The notes: generated from the sequence alone by a model not told the origin. Counted from the stretch's first letter, positions 45,995 to 56,812 are shown. The stretch: 64,000 nt of DNA from an uncultured Bacteroidia bacterium (GCA_902782225.1 CACZMF010000001.1:140177-204176); one strand, 5' to 3'. A program made the numbers and translations.

Positions 45995-47308
45995 ATGAAA
46001 AGATTAATTTTGGTTCTGGCTCTCGCAGCCGCTTGCACCGCCGCAAATGCGCAGGTCAAGACCATCGCAGCCGCCGAATCCGCCGTCCAGAAGGCCAAGG
46101 CAGATGTCGAGAATCCCAAGAAAAACACCAAGCTTGCAACCTGGATCAAGTACGGACACGCCCTCATCGACGCCTACGACGCTCCTGCAGGCAATGGATT
46201 CATCAACGCCTCCCGTCAGGAAATACAGCTCATCTCCAACAACGAGAAGCCCATTTCCGTCGAGACCGTGACTCTCGGTGGCCAGACCTGGGAGAAGGAA
46301 GTGTATCCTACCAAGAACTACTACTTCAATTCGGCCGGCGCCCTCGGCATGATCGAAATCACCAAGCCTATCTATGAGGATGCCCTCGACCGTGCCGTCG
46401 AGGCCTATGAAAAGGCTGCCGAGCTCGATGTCAAGAAGACCAAGACCAAGGATATCGTGGGCGCGCTCCTGTCGATTGCCGGCAAATATGTGGAAGATGC
46501 CTACACCTCCTACACCCTGGGCGACCTCAAGAAGGCTTCCGTGCTCTTCGAGAAAGCAGCCGGCGCCAGCGCAATGGAGCCTGCCTGCCAGCTCGACACC
46601 AACTCCGTCTATAATGCCGCATTCACCGCATGGCTCGACGGCGACAACGACCGTGCCGAGGAGTTCTTCGAGAAGTGCTACAAGCTCGGCTACTACGGAG
46701 AGGGCGGCGAGACTTTCGCCAAACTTGCAGACATAGCTGAAAAGAAGGGCAATGCCGAAAAGGGTAAGGACTATCTTGAGGAAGGATTCCAGAAATTCCC
46801 TCAGAGCCAGAGCATACTGGTGGGCCTGATCAACTACTACATCAACAGCAACGGCAGCACCGACCGTCTGTTCGAACTCCTCGGCGAGGCCAAGAAGAAC
46901 GAGCCCAACAATGCTTCTCTCTATTATGTGGAGGGCAACATCTGCAACCAGCTCGGCAAGGTCGATGATGCAGTGGCCGCCTACAACCAGTGCGCACAGA
47001 TCGACCCCAACTACGCCTACGGCTACATCGGCCTCGGCCAGCTCTACTACAACCAGGCCCTCAAATTCTCCGAGGAAGCCCAGAACGAAATGGACGACGC
47101 CAAGTACATGGCCCTCGTGGAGAAATTCGAGAGCAGCCTCAAGGCCTGCATCGAGCCTTTCGAGAAGTCTCTCGATATCCTTAAGGATTCGCAGACCAAG
47201 GCAGCTGTCGCAGAGTATCTCAAGAATGCCTGCTTCCGCTTCCGCACCGACCCTGTCTATCAGGAAAAGTACGACAAATACACCGCACTCGCCGCTTCGG
47301 CACAGTAG
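45995..47308 (+). CDS. Exported tetratricopeptide-repeat protein
   Basis: A 437-residue protein with signal peptide (MKRLILVLALAAACTAANAQ) and at least five TPR units (for example ALDRAVEAYEKAAELDVKKT, KVDDAVAAYNQCAQIDPNYA). TPRs scaffold protein-protein contacts, here probably in the periplasm. It lies 18 nt after gyrA and ends at a strong terminator. Precise function unknown. Confidence 0.82.
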   Translation: MKRLILVLALAAACTAANAQVKTIAAAESAVQKAKADVENPKKNTKLATWIKYGHALIDAYDAPAGNGFINASRQEIQLISNNEKPISVETVTLGGQTWEKEVYPTKNYYFNSAGALGMIEITKPIYEDALDRAVEAYEKAAELDVKKTKTKDIVGALLSIAGKYVEDAYTSYTLGDLKKASVLFEKAAGASAMEPACQLDTNSVYNAAFTAWLDGDNDRAEEFFEKCYKLGYYGEGGETFAKLADIAEKKGNAEKGKDYLEEGFQKFPQSQSILVGLINYYINSNGSTDRLFELLGEAKKNEPNNASLYYVEGNICNQLGKVDDAVAAYNQCAQIDPNYAYGYIGLGQLYYNQALKFSEEAQNEMDDAKYMALVEKFESSLKACIEPFEKSLDILKDSQTKAAVAEYLKNACFRFRTDPVYQEKYDKYTALAASAQ

Positions 47309-47328
47309 AAGCTTTAGACTCGCATAAT

Positions 47329-47357
47329 AAAAGCCGGCCCGAAGGAGACCGGCTTTT
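47329..47357. terminator. Bidirectional terminator
   Basis: AAAAGCCGG (47329-47337) and CCGGCTTTT (47349-47357) form a 9-bp stem between converging genes. Confidence 0.85.
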
Positions 47358-48414
47358 ATTGTATTCCCGTGGCGGCTTTGACCCGCGAGAGCGTGGCAAT
47401 CATATTGTCGTAGTCGGAAGGCATCAGCCACTCGTCGCGGCGGCCCAGCCATTCATCGACCATGATGGTGGCGTAACTCTCTGTGAGCCTGTCCGGAAGG
47501 GTGCACCACATAAAGTCCAGCTCCGGCTCCAGCATATGGCTCTTTCCGGTGCATTGGTCCCTGACGAAGCGCAGCGTCACGGCAAGCTCGAGGCGCGTGT
47601 TCTCAGCGCTCATATTGGATACGGCGTTGCCCATCGAATAGATGACTGGCACACCTTTGATGTGGGTGCTGTCCTGCACCACGTGGGGGTGGGAGCCGAC
47701 CACGGCGCAGCAGCCCTGGTCTACCAGCCACCTGGCCCAGTCTTCCTGGTTGGCCGAATGGGTCAGGACGTATTCGTTGCCCCAGTGGGGGAGCGCCACG
47801 ACGTAGTCCGCCCCTGCCTTCCGGGCGTCGTCTATGGCTTTTTTCACGTCTCTGCGTTTCATCCGCAGCACGTCCGGGCTGGCGGCGTCGGGGCCGATAT
47901 TCGTGCCGTAGGTGAAGTTGACGAGTCCGATGCTGAGGCCCCGTCGCCTGATGATCAGCGGCTCGTCTCCTATGCCGGTGTAGCGTATACCGAGCGAATC
48001 TGAGAGTTTGTCGTAGACCCTGATAGTCCGCTTCAGGCCTGCGGTGCCGCGGTCGAGGACGTGGTTGTTGGCCAGCAGGAAGATGTCTGCGCCGCAGCGG
48101 GCGATGTATTCCGGATAATCGTCGGGAGTGGAGAATGCGGGGTAGCCGGTGTACGGCGGTCCGCCGAGGGAGAATTCCAGGTTGGCAATGCAGAAACTGG
48201 CTTTCTGCATGTGTGGCTCGATGTGGCGCAGGAAATACTCCTGGTCGTGCTCCAGCTGCTTGCTGTGCATCATCACGTCGCCGATGATGAAGAGGCTCGT
48301 GGTGTCGCAGGGAAGGTACAGCGCCTGGGGCGGAGCGATTTTGTAGTAGTACTGGGCGCCGGCACGGGGGATGGCCGGGAGCAGGAGAAGAAGTATGATT
48401 ATCAATCTGCGCAC
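47356..48414 (-). CDS. CapA family protein (metallophosphatase fold)
   Basis: A 352-residue CapA-type protein with signal peptide. The family motifs are present: FIGDVMMH at the N-terminus, ANLEF, LANNHVLDRGTAG, and LPHWGNEY. CapA relatives take part in poly-gamma-glutamate or capsule work, but many have unknown roles. I start at GTG 48414 (MRRLIIILLLLL), because the TTG at 48420 falls inside the promoter box. Confidence 0.83.
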   Translation of the reverse strand: MRRLIIILLLLLPAIPRAGAQYYYKIAPPQALYLPCDTTSLFIIGDVMMHSKQLEHDQEYFLRHIEPHMQKASFCIANLEFSLGGPPYTGYPAFSTPDDYPEYIARCGADIFLLANNHVLDRGTAGLKRTIRVYDKLSDSLGIRYTGIGDEPLIIRRRGLSIGLVNFTYGTNIGPDAASPDVLRMKRRDVKKAIDDARKAGADYVVALPHWGNEYVLTHSANQEDWARWLVDQGCCAVVGSHPHVVQDSTHIKGVPVIYSMGNAVSNMSAENTRLELAVTLRFVRDQCTGKSHMLEPELDFMWCTLPDRLTESYATIMVDEWLGRRDEWLMPSDYDNMIATLSRVKAATGIQ

Positions 48415-48417
48415 TCG

Positions 48418-48425
48418 CAAATATA
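48418..48425 (-). promoter_or_regulatory. -7 promoter box of the CapA-like gene
   Basis: TATATTTG on the minus strand, 3 nt before GTG 48414; leaderless geometry. Confidence 0.5.
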
Positions 48426-48436
48426 AGATTTTTATT

Positions 48437-48444
48437 TAACTTTG
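48437..48444 (+). promoter_or_regulatory. -7 promoter box of the SPOR lipoprotein gene
   Basis: TAACTTTG, 6 nt before ATG 48451. Confidence 0.55.
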
Positions 48445-48450
48445 TAGTTT

Positions 48451-48987
48451 ATGAAAAGGCTTTCTTTCATCTTCGCTGCCTTGTTGCTGCTCTGCGGACT
48501 GTCCTCCTGCGATTTTTTCCGGGGGCTGGCAGGCCGTCCACTCTCTTCCGAGATAGAGGCCAAGCGTGCCCGTATAGAGTCGGCACAAAAGCGCGCGGAA
48601 GCCTTCAGGGACTCTCTGGAGCGTGCAAGGATGGATTCGGTCATCCGGGCGCAGAAGTTCCTCTCCGATTCCACCCACGCCACGGACAGCCTGCTCAAGG
48701 CGGGAAAGCTTCGCAGGGCGTCATCAATACGGAATATCCCCAAGGCAAAGCTGCAGAGCCGTTATTATGTGGTTGTGGGCGCTTTCTCCCAGGAAGCCAA
48801 TGCCACACGCCTGGTTGCCAGGTACCGCGATGCCGGTTTCCGCGCGGAGGCTCTCCGCTACCATAGCGGCACCACGGCAGTACTCGTAGAGCCCACCGCC
48901 CGCATCACTGATGCAATGGATGCCTTCCGCCGCATAAAAGTATTGCCCTTTGCCCCCAAAGAGGCCTGGATTTTGATTGACGAGTGA
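48451..48987 (+). CDS. SPOR-domain lipoprotein
   Basis: A 178-residue lipoprotein (lipobox GLSSC, Cys 20) with a charged helical linker (residues 30-95) and a C-terminal SPOR domain (SRYYVVVGAFSQEANATRLV, then RIKVLPFAPKEAWIL). SPOR domains bind denuded peptidoglycan at the septum, so a cell-division or wall role is likely. Overlaps a possible GTG of the next gene; the two are cotranscribed. Confidence 0.87.
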   Translation: MKRLSFIFAALLLLCGLSSCDFFRGLAGRPLSSEIEAKRARIESAQKRAEAFRDSLERARMDSVIRAQKFLSDSTHATDSLLKAGKLRRASSIRNIPKAKLQSRYYVVVGAFSQEANATRLVARYRDAGFRAEALRYHSGTTAVLVEPTARITDAMDAFRRIKVLPFAPKEAWILIDE

Positions 48988-48989
48988 GT

Positions 48990-50321
48990 ATGAAACGCTT
49001 GTTATTATCATTATTGCTGCTGCTGCCCGTCGCCGTCAGTGCCCAGTACCGCACTCCCGGCTATGCGGACCTGTCGGAAAGCGAGATGGTCCGGGTGATG
49101 AAGGAGGATGTGGGCTTCCTTGCGTCCGCCGCCCTTGAGGGACGCGCGGCCGGCTCGGAAGGTGAACTCGAAGCGGCGCGCTATTTGTCTTCGCGCCTGG
49201 AGTCCCTCGGCGTGGACCTGCTCTACGGCAACGACGGCGACCTGTTCGGCCTCAGGCAGGAGGCGGCCGGCGACACGCTTCGCTCGCGCAACGTCGCGGC
49301 ATTCATTCCGGGCTACGACAAAAAACTGAAAGACAAATACATAGTCATCTGTGCGAGGCTGGATAACCTGGGGCAGGCGACGGTTAGTGTGGACGGCTCG
49401 CCGGTGGTCAGGACATACTATGGGGCCAACGGCAATGCTTCGGGCCTTGCCATGCTGCTGCAGCTCGCCGGCAAACTCAGCACCAACCGGGTGCTCCTGA
49501 AGCGCTCCGTTCTGCTGCTCGCCGCCGGGGCGTCGCTCCGGGACGGCGCCGGCTCCTGGTACTTCCTTAACCGTTCGTTCCCGGCCGCTGACGACATCGA
49601 CGCCTGCGTGGAGCTGAACATGCTCGGCACCGGTGCGGCTGGTTTCTATGCCTACACGGCATCCAACGCCGACATGAACAAGCTGGTGACGGCAATGTCG
49701 GGCACCCTCCAGCCTGTGCTGCCCCGACTGGTCGCGAATGAGCCCTGCAACTCCGACCACCGCATGTTCTACGACCGCAAGATTCCTTCGGTCCTGTTCA
49801 CCACCGGCATGTATCCGGAATACAACAGCGACCGCGACACGCCCTCTGTGCTGCAGTACGATTATATGGAGCGGGAGCTGGAGTATATCTATAATTACGT
49901 CGTGGCGCTCTGCAATGGAGCGAGGCCCGAATTCGACCCTTCCGAAGCTTCCAAAGAATTGTATATCAACGGTCGGAGGGGGGGGGTAGTGCCCTTCTAT
50001 GAATGCGACGTGAAGCCCTCGTTCCTTGGCAGCAGCGATCCGGCGCTTTTCCTGCAGAAGTGGGTGTATGTGTATCTGCGCTATCCGCGGGCGGCAGTGG
50101 AGCAGGGGATCCAGGGGCGCGTGCTCGTGGATTTTGTCATAGACGAGAAGGGCAAGGTGACCGAGGTGGAAGCCGTCAGGAGCAGCCATCCCCTGCTTGA
50201 GGAAGAGGCTCTCCGCGTCATCAAGGCCTCACCCGACTGGAAGCCGGGAAAAATACGCGGAAAGAAAGTAAAATCACGGATTTCGCTCAACGTGGAGTTC
50301 CGTCTGGAGAAGAAAAAGTAA
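48990..50321 (+). CDS. M28-fold pseudopeptidase with C-terminal TonB domain
   Basis: A 443-residue exported protein. Residues 25-305 follow the M28 aminopeptidase fold, but each metal or catalytic position I can align is changed: the AHxDHLG motif is ARLDNLG (R123, N126), GADDNASG is GANGNASG (G148), the EE pair is G180-A181, the NxDM Asp is Asn (ELNMLG), and the last His is N279 (PEYNSDRDT). It should not bind zinc. Residues 345-443 are a TonB C-terminal domain ([20 protein letters not shown]). Coupled to the SPOR lipoprotein. Role unknown; an envelope scaffold is likely. Confidence 0.82.
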   Translation: MKRLLLSLLLLLPVAVSAQYRTPGYADLSESEMVRVMKEDVGFLASAALEGRAAGSEGELEAARYLSSRLESLGVDLLYGNDGDLFGLRQEAAGDTLRSRNVAAFIPGYDKKLKDKYIVICARLDNLGQATVSVDGSPVVRTYYGANGNASGLAMLLQLAGKLSTNRVLLKRSVLLLAAGASLRDGAGSWYFLNRSFPAADDIDACVELNMLGTGAAGFYAYTASNADMNKLVTAMSGTLQPVLPRLVANEPCNSDHRMFYDRKIPSVLFTTGMYPEYNSDRDTPSVLQYDYMERELEYIYNYVVALCNGARPEFDPSEASKELYINGRRGGVVPFYECDVKPSFLGSSDPALFLQKWVYVYLRYPRAAVEQGIQGRVLVDFVIDEKGKVTEVEAVRSSHPLLEEEALRVIKASPDWKPGKIRGKKVKSRISLNVEFRLEKKK

Positions 50322-50328
50322 ACGCACA

Positions 50329-53058
50329 ATGGAATACGATTTCAAGTCAATCGAGAGCAAGTGGCAGGCCCGCTGGGCTGCTGAAAAGACATTCAAGGCC
50401 GTCGAGGATCCTTCCAGGCCCAAGTATTACGTGCTGGATATGTTCCCCTATCCTTCCGGGGCGGGACTGCATGTCGGGCATCCCCTGGGCTATATTGCCA
50501 GCGACATTTATTCCCGCTACAAGAGGCTGAAGGGCTTCAACGTGCTTCATCCCATGGGTTACGACGCATTCGGTCTTCCCGCCGAGCAGTACGCGATCCA
50601 GACAGGACAGCACCCCGAGAAGACCACCAACGAAAACGTGGCCCGCTACCGCAGCCAGCTCGACCGCATCGGCTTCTCCTACGACTGGGACCGTGAAGTC
50701 CGCACCTGCGATCCGGCTTTCTACAAGTGGACGCAGTGGGCTTTCCTGAAAATGTTCGACAGCTGGTATGACCCCGAAGCCGACAAGGCACGTCCGATTG
50801 CCGAACTTGTGGCGCGTTTCGAGACCACAGGCTATGAAGATGTGACGCCGGAAGCGTGGAAGGCTGCAACGGAGAAAGGGAAATCCGATATCCTGATGCG
50901 CTATCGTATTGCTTATCAGGGAGAAACCTCCGTCAACTGGTGTGAGGGGCTCGGCACTGTCCTCGCCAACGACGAAGTGAAGGACGGTCTATCGGTGCGC
51001 GGCGGCTTCCCCGTGGAGCAGAAGAAAATGACGCAGTGGCAGCTTCGCGTTTCCGCCTATGCCGACCGCCTGCTGAATTCCCTGGACCGCCTGGACTGGA
51101 GCGATTCCCTGAAGGAGATGCAGCGCAACTGGATCGGCCGCTCCGACGGCACCGAAGTGCTTTTTGAGACGGAATGCGACGGACGCAGGAAAACGATCAC
51201 CATATTCACCACCCGCGTTGATACTATTTTCGGCGTCACCTTCATGGTGCTGGCCCCCGAGAGCGAACTGGTGGATGAACTGACGTCTGCCGACCGCCGG
51301 GAAGCAGTGGCGGCCTACATCGCCGAGGTGAAGAAAAAGACTGAGCGTGAGCGCATTGCGGAGACTAAATCCGTGACCGGCGTGTTCTCCGGAGCCTACG
51401 GCATCAATCCGCTCACAGGTGAGCGCATTCCCGTGTGGATTTCTGAATATGTGCTGGCGGGCTACGGCACCGGCGCCATCATGGCTGTGCCGGCCCACGA
51501 CAGCCGCGACTATGCATTTGCCCGCAAGTTCAATCTCCCCATAGTGCCTATCATAGAGGGCTGCGACGTGTCTGAGGAGTCATTCGACGCCAAGGAGGGC
51601 AAGATGTGCAACTCCGGCTTCCTCAACGGGCTGGATGTGAAGGATGCGATCGAAAGGGCGAAGGATTACGTCGAGGAGAAGGGCCTTGGCCGCAGGAAGA
51701 CCAATTTCCGCCTGCGCGACGCCATTTTCTCCCGTCAGCGCTACTGGGGCGAGCCTTTCCCCATCTACTACAAGGACGGCATTCCCTGCCCGCTTCCTGA
51801 ATCTGAGCTGCCGCTCACCCTGCCGCAGATCAGTTCCTACAAGCCCACCGGCGAGGCTCCTCTCGCCCGGGCCGAGAACTGGACATGGCACGGATATCCG
51901 CTGGAGACTTCCACCATGCCGGGCTTTGCCGGTTCGAGCGCATATTACCTGCGTTATATGGATCCCCACAACGACAAGGCCCTCGTGTCCCGCGAGGCCG
52001 ATGAGTACTGGCGTTCGGTGGACCTGTATGTGGGAGGCACGGAGCATGCTACCGGGCACCTCATCTATTCGCGTTTCTGGAACAAGTTCCTCTTCGACCT
52101 CGGCTATGTCTGCGAGGATGAACCTTTCCGTAAACTGGTGAACCAGGGGATGATACAGGGGCGCTCCAACTTTGTGTACCGCATCGTCGGCACCAACACC
52201 TTCGTGTCCGCCGGCTTGAAGGATTCCTACGACACGACCGAGATCCACGTCGACGTGAACATAGTCTACAACGACCGTCTGGACCTGGATGCTTTCAGGA
52301 AATGGCGCCCTGAGTTTGCCGACGCAGAGTTCATACTCGAAGACGGCGAGTACCGCTGCGGCTGGGCCATCGAGAAGATGAGCAAGTCGATGTACAACGT
52401 GGTGAACCCCGACCTTGTGTGCGACACCTATGGTGCCGATACCCTGCGCCTGTATGAGATGTTCCTCGGGCCCGTGGAGCAGAGCAAACCTTGGGATACG
52501 AAGGGCATAGACGGCGTGAACCGTTTCCTGAAGAAACTCTGGAGGCTGTTCTACAACAAGTCCGAGTGGCTGGTCGGGGACGGCAAGGCGAGCCCCGAAG
52601 AGCTCAAGGCTCTGCACAAGCTGATAGGAAAGGAGCAGGAAGACATTGAGAACTTCTCCTACAACACCACCATCAGCGCCTTCATGATTGCCGTCAATGA
52701 CCTCACCGCCCTGAAATGCAGCAAGCGTGAGATTCTTGAGCCTCTGGTGGTGCTTCTCAGCCCCTTCGCCCCGCATATTGCCGAGGAGCTCTGGGAGCGT
52801 CTCGGTAACTCCGGCTCCGTGGCTGATGCCAGCTTCCCCGAGTTCGTGGCCGCCTATGCGGCGGAAGACAACGTCACCTATCCTGTGCAGTTCAACGGCA
52901 AGATGCGTTTCACGATCGATATGCCCAGGAGCGCTTCTCCGGCGCAGGTCGAAGAGGCCGTGCGTGCCGCTGAACAGACGTCCAAATATGTGGGCGGTAT
53001 GAATATAGTGAAGGTTATCGTGGTCCCCGGAAGGATTGTCAACATCGTTTTGAAATGA
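50329..53058 (+). CDS. leuS: Leucine--tRNA ligase
   Basis: A 909-residue class I synthetase with HIGH-type motif ([17 protein letters not shown]) and KMSKS ([11 protein letters not shown]). The CP1 editing domain is in place ([29 protein letters not shown]). The bacterial form is complete. Start 7 nt after the previous stop. Confidence 0.97.
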   Translation: MEYDFKSIESKWQARWAAEKTFKAVEDPSRPKYYVLDMFPYPSGAGLHVGHPLGYIASDIYSRYKRLKGFNVLHPMGYDAFGLPAEQYAIQTGQHPEKTTNENVARYRSQLDRIGFSYDWDREVRTCDPAFYKWTQWAFLKMFDSWYDPEADKARPIAELVARFETTGYEDVTPEAWKAATEKGKSDILMRYRIAYQGETSVNWCEGLGTVLANDEVKDGLSVRGGFPVEQKKMTQWQLRVSAYADRLLNSLDRLDWSDSLKEMQRNWIGRSDGTEVLFETECDGRRKTITIFTTRVDTIFGVTFMVLAPESELVDELTSADRREAVAAYIAEVKKKTERERIAETKSVTGVFSGAYGINPLTGERIPVWISEYVLAGYGTGAIMAVPAHDSRDYAFARKFNLPIVPIIEGCDVSEESFDAKEGKMCNSGFLNGLDVKDAIERAKDYVEEKGLGRRKTNFRLRDAIFSRQRYWGEPFPIYYKDGIPCPLPESELPLTLPQISSYKPTGEAPLARAENWTWHGYPLETSTMPGFAGSSAYYLRYMDPHNDKALVSREADEYWRSVDLYVGGTEHATGHLIYSRFWNKFLFDLGYVCEDEPFRKLVNQGMIQGRSNFVYRIVGTNTFVSAGLKDSYDTTEIHVDVNIVYNDRLDLDAFRKWRPEFADAEFILEDGEYRCGWAIEKMSKSMYNVVNPDLVCDTYGADTLRLYEMFLGPVEQSKPWDTKGIDGVNRFLKKLWRLFYNKSEWLVGDGKASPEELKALHKLIGKEQEDIENFSYNTTISAFMIAVNDLTALKCSKREILEPLVVLLSPFAPHIAEELWERLGNSGSVADASFPEFVAAYAAEDNVTYPVQFNGKMRFTIDMPRSASPAQVEEAVRAAEQTSKYVGGMNIVKVIVVPGRIVNIVLK

Positions 53059-53981
53059 TGGACAAGAAAGTGCTTAAGACTATCTGGGAGTATCTGGCCC
53101 TGACCGTCGCCTGTTTCATCTTCGGTTTCGCCTGGGAGGGCTTTATGATTCCGAACGGAATGTCTGCGGGCGGAATGATGGGCCTGAGTACCGTCATCCA
53201 GTATGCCACCGGCGGGCTTATCCCGGCCCAGTACACTTATATAGGCATAAATGCAGTCCTGATTATAATCGCGGTCCTGGTAATGGGCATAGGCTTCGGC
53301 TTCAAGACCATATACTGCATAGTGATGTCGACTGTGATGATGGAGCTGCTGTCCGGCTGGACGGCACTCCACAGCGTCCCGGGGGAGTTTTTCTATGTGC
53401 AGGAGACCATACTTATACCTATACTGGCCGGCGTTGCCGAGGCAGTGGGGATCGGCCTTGTGCTAAGGTACGGAGGCAGTACGGGAGGTACTGACATCAT
53501 AGCCCTTATGGTCAACAAGTACTATCCCGTGTCGCTGAGCATGACCTTCCTGATATCCGACCTCGTGATCATATCGCTGCTGCTCTTCCTTCCGGACAAA
53601 TCGTTTTCGGATGCCTGCTACGGTCTTGTGGAGGTGGTGATTTTCTCCATGATCATAGATTTCGTGGTGGGAGGAAAGAAGTCTTCCTACCAGCTGATGG
53701 TGTTCTCCCACAAGTATAATGAAATCGCCGATTATATCACGGATGTAATGTCGCGCGGAGTGACGGTGCTCAACGCCACCGGATGGTACACCAAGCAGAG
53801 CAGGGAAGTGCTGCTCATACTCATCAGCCAGAAGGAGCTTCCCGAACTGTCCCGGGTTATCAAGAGCATCGACCCGCGGGCCTTCATGAGCGTGTCGCCT
53901 ACCAACAACGTCTATGGTGAAGGTTTCGATGAAATCAAGGCAGGAATAAAGAAAACACGAAAGAAAAATGCCGATAAGTAA
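53055..53981 (+). CDS. YitT family membrane protein (first of two)
   Basis: A 308-residue protein with five to six membrane helices and a cytoplasmic C-terminal DUF2179 domain ([20 protein letters not shown]). The signature [21 protein letters not shown] is present. YitT transporters are of unknown substrate. ATG overlaps the leuS stop (ATGA), and the next paralogue begins inside its last codons. Confidence 0.9.
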   Translation: MMDKKVLKTIWEYLALTVACFIFGFAWEGFMIPNGMSAGGMMGLSTVIQYATGGLIPAQYTYIGINAVLIIIAVLVMGIGFGFKTIYCIVMSTVMMELLSGWTALHSVPGEFFYVQETILIPILAGVAEAVGIGLVLRYGGSTGGTDIIALMVNKYYPVSLSMTFLISDLVIISLLLFLPDKSFSDACYGLVEVVIFSMIIDFVVGGKKSSYQLMVFSHKYNEIADYITDVMSRGVTVLNATGWYTKQSREVLLILISQKELPELSRVIKSIDPRAFMSVSPTNNVYGEGFDEIKAGIKKTRKKNADK

Positions 53982-54930
53982 AAAAAACGTACTCACATTT
54001 TTTAAAGAGTACTCTCTCATCACCCTGGGTATTCTGCTTTATGTCGTGGCCTGGGCCATATTCCTCGTGCCGAACAACCTTGTCGGCGGAGGCGTTTCCG
54101 GTGTCGCCTCCATAGTCCAGTACGGTACGAACGGTTTCATCAAAATAGGTACGACCTATTTCTTCATCAATGCCATACTGCTGATCATAGCCCTCTTCAT
54201 CCTTGGAAAGAGCTTCGGCGGCAAGACGGTGTATGCCGTCATAGTGGCTTCCATCGGGCTGAATGTGCTGCAGGACGTCATTCCTCGTGAGATTGTGCAG
54301 GCCCTTGCCGTGGATAACGGCAAACTGATGAGCACGATTATGGGCGGCATCATGGCCGGCGTCGGCATCGGCCTCACGATGTCGCAGGGCGGCAGTACCG
54401 GCGGCACCGACATCATTGCGTTGATAGTCAATAAGTACCGCAACGTCTCCCCGGGCCGTATGATACTCTGGATGGATGTCGTGATCATCCTTTCATCCAT
54501 GCTTGTACCTTCGTATACGGCCGACGGCACGCTTCTTCCCTGGACGGAAAAAGTGACCACGGTGGTGTATGGTTTCATACTCGTGATGGTCAACAGCACC
54601 GTGATAGACCTCTATCTTTCCGGCTCCAAGCAGTCCGTGCAGTTGTTCATCCTTTCCCGTAAGTTCGAACAGATTGCGGATGTGATTACACATGACCTCC
54701 ACAGGGGCGTGACCGTCCTTGACGGCAAGGGATGGTACACGAAGAACAACACTGAGGTGCTGATGGTGCTGACCCGCAAGACAGACCTGAGCATCCTGCT
54801 CCGCACCATCAAGTCCATCGACCCTGATGCTTTCCTGTCCGTGGCCTCCGTGACCGGAGTTTATGGAAAGGGGTTTGACAGTATCAAGGGAAAAGTGAAG
54901 GGAAAAAATTCTCTTTCGAAAGAATCGTAA
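53968..54930 (+). CDS. YitT family membrane protein (second of two)
   Basis: A 320-residue paralogue of the gene before it, with the same plan: helices, [21 protein letters not shown] and DUF2179 (VTVLDGKGWYTKNNTEVLMV). It starts 14 nt inside the first yitT. The tandem pair may form a heterodimer; this is inference. Confidence 0.9.
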   Translation: MPISKKNVLTFFKEYSLITLGILLYVVAWAIFLVPNNLVGGGVSGVASIVQYGTNGFIKIGTTYFFINAILLIIALFILGKSFGGKTVYAVIVASIGLNVLQDVIPREIVQALAVDNGKLMSTIMGGIMAGVGIGLTMSQGGSTGGTDIIALIVNKYRNVSPGRMILWMDVVIILSSMLVPSYTADGTLLPWTEKVTTVVYGFILVMVNSTVIDLYLSGSKQSVQLFILSRKFEQIADVITHDLHRGVTVLDGKGWYTKNNTEVLMVLTRKTDLSILLRTIKSIDPDAFLSVASVTGVYGKGFDSIKGKVKGKNSLSKES

Positions 54931-54980
54931 ACTTCTAAAAATACCCCCTGAAGTACCACCGGAATAACGAAGCGCTTTGA

Positions 54981-54988
54981 TATATTTG
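54981..54988 (+). promoter_or_regulatory. -7 promoter box of the AraC gene
   Basis: TATATTTG ends 7 nt before ATG 54996. Confidence 0.55.
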
Positions 54989-54995
54989 CTTCGTT

Positions 54996-55976
54996 ATGAA
55001 AGTGAAAATCAGTGCCCACCAGCTTGTGCGGATGCTGTGCCTTGCAGCGGTTCCGCTGTTGTTCTTGTGTGATGTAGCCGTGTCCGGTCTGCCGGGTCCG
55101 GAACGGATGTGCACCGACGTGTTCTGCGCGTCGATGCTGCTGATGCTGTATCCGGGATCGCGCGACAGAGTGCTACCTTCGATTGCCTTCGTAGGAAGCG
55201 CATTGCTTATCTTCCTTGCCCTTAAGCTGTTGCGGGTTAGGGACGTAGTGCTGGTGGCGGTGGCGTGCATCGCGTTGGCAGCATCTCTGGTGCGCAGGAC
55301 GGCGGAGAAGTACAGTGATGTTCCCATGCTCTTCCAGACATGCGCCGTATGGCCAGGGGTTGAAGACTATATGTTTCTGCTTCATGTGGCCCTGACTTTG
55401 ACTTCCGGCCTTGTGATGATGTGCCTGCCGCCGTCGCCTCCGGAGTTGAATTGGGGGTGTCTTGCCGGTCTGGTGGTTTTGTATGGGGTGGAGTATTATC
55501 GCGTGCGGACCAGGAGCACTGTATTCCTTGGGCGCCGGAAGGAAGAGGAAATAAAGCGGGGGCACAAGAATGCCGTGATAAAGATGCCCATACAGTATGT
55601 GGATTCCGACAGCAGGTCGGCCGTGCTCTTCAATGACGTGGTGCGGGTCATGGAGACGAAGAAGCCCTATCTGCAGGATGATTTCAATATAGATGACCTT
55701 GCGCGCATGACGCACACGAACCGCATGTATCTTTCCAAGGCCATCAATTTCCACGCAGGCCGCAATTTCAACCAGATGGTCAATTTCTACCGAGTCAAGT
55801 ACGCGCAGGAAATAATGAAGAAAGACCCTGGCCTGAAGATGGTCGAGCTCTCCCAGATGTGCGGATTCCACACGATAGTATCGTTCAACATGGCATTCAA
55901 GCTCAACGAGCGCATCACGCCCAGCGAATACGTCCGCAGCCTCAAAAAGCTCACGAAGCCGCGTGAATCCGCCTAG
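54996..55976 (+). CDS. Membrane-anchored AraC-type regulator
   Basis: A 326-residue protein with about six hydrophobic helices in residues 8-170 and a C-terminal AraC DNA-binding domain (residues 225-320; DDFNIDDLARMTHTNRMYLS, then PSEYVRSLKKL). The second helix-turn-helix has the pattern MCGFHTIVSFNMAFKLNERI. No periplasmic sensor of known type is visible. A one-component membrane regulator; target genes unknown. Confidence 0.82.
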   Translation: MKVKISAHQLVRMLCLAAVPLLFLCDVAVSGLPGPERMCTDVFCASMLLMLYPGSRDRVLPSIAFVGSALLIFLALKLLRVRDVVLVAVACIALAASLVRRTAEKYSDVPMLFQTCAVWPGVEDYMFLLHVALTLTSGLVMMCLPPSPPELNWGCLAGLVVLYGVEYYRVRTRSTVFLGRRKEEEIKRGHKNAVIKMPIQYVDSDSRSAVLFNDVVRVMETKKPYLQDDFNIDDLARMTHTNRMYLSKAINFHAGRNFNQMVNFYRVKYAQEIMKKDPGLKMVELSQMCGFHTIVSFNMAFKLNERITPSEYVRSLKKLTKPRESA

Positions 55977-55990
55977 AAGCCCGGACGGTC

Positions 55991-56686
55991 TTACACCGGC
56001 CAGCCGGCGGGCGGCGGGGCGATTATATGGACTTCGCTATGCTTCACGGGATGCTCGAAGCGGATTTCGTGGGCGTGGAGGCAGATGCTGCCGTCGGGAT
56101 TGGAACGGGGGGCGCCGTATTTGAGGTCGCCCTTTATCGGGCAGCCGATATGCCCCAGCTGACAGCGTATCTGGTGGTGGCGGCCGGTCAGAAGTTCCAC
56201 TTCCACAAGGAAGTAGCGCTCGGTACTGCCGATGAGCCTGTAGTTGAGTTTCGCCAATTTGGCACCGGGCCGTTCCGTCGTCACGTACGATTTGTTCTTC
56301 GGCTCGTTCTTGATGAGCCAGTCCTCCAGATGGCCTTCGGCGGGCTCGGGTTTGGAGCAGCAGAGGGCCCAGTAGGTTTTGTGGACGCCGCCCTCGCGCA
56401 GAAGGACGCCCAGGCGCCCCAGCGACTTGCTCGTCTTCGCCAGGATGCAGATTCCGCTGACGGGCCTGTCGAGGCGGTGCGGAATGCCGAGGAACACCTG
56501 CCCGGGCTTGGAGTCGCGGGCCGCGATGAATGCCTTATAGGACTCTGCGAGGCACTCGTCGCCGGTCTTGTCGCCTTGCGTGATTTCCCCGCTCTTCTTG
56601 TTCACCACCATCAGGTGGTTGTCTTCATACAGTATCCGTCCCTCCAGGTCGGCGTATTCTTCAGCTGTCAGTTGTCTGTAAACCAT
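55991..56686 (-). CDS. RluA-family pseudouridine synthase
   Basis: A 231-residue RluA-type synthase without S4 domain. The catalytic motif HRLDRPVSGICILAKT contains the active Asp, and the C-terminal GRHHQIRCQLGHIGCPIKGD is typical. Modifies uridine in rRNA or tRNA; the specific site is not clear. A -7 box ends 4 nt before the ATG. Confidence 0.92.
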   Translation of the reverse strand: MVYRQLTAEEYADLEGRILYEDNHLMVVNKKSGEITQGDKTGDECLAESYKAFIAARDSKPGQVFLGIPHRLDRPVSGICILAKTSKSLGRLGVLLREGGVHKTYWALCCSKPEPAEGHLEDWLIKNEPKNKSYVTTERPGAKLAKLNYRLIGSTERYFLVEVELLTGRHHQIRCQLGHIGCPIKGDLKYGAPRSNPDGSICLHAHEIRFEHPVKHSEVHIIAPPPAGWPV

Positions 56687-56690
56687 GCCG

Positions 56691-56698
56691 CAAAGATA
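56691..56698 (-). promoter_or_regulatory. -7 promoter box of the RluA-type synthase
   Basis: TATCTTTG on the minus strand, 4 nt before ATG 56686. Confidence 0.55.
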
Positions 56699-56799
56699 GC
56701 AAAATATGACAAATTGTCAGCAAAACCGGGATGGCAAAGGATTTGATGATATGGTTTGCGGTCCGTCCGGAGCGGCGGATGACTGAAGTGAAATTTAAA

Positions 56800-56807
56800 T
56801 AAGTTTG
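56800..56807 (+). promoter_or_regulatory. -7 promoter box of dnaK
   Basis: TAAGTTTG, 5 nt before ATG 56813. No CIRCE-like inverted repeat is seen in 56687-56812. Confidence 0.5.
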
Positions 56808-56812
56808 ATATT

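Noticed and set aside
56687-56812. CIRCE/HrcA site before dnaK
   Set aside because: No 9-bp inverted repeat with the CIRCE consensus is present; only the -7 box is seen.
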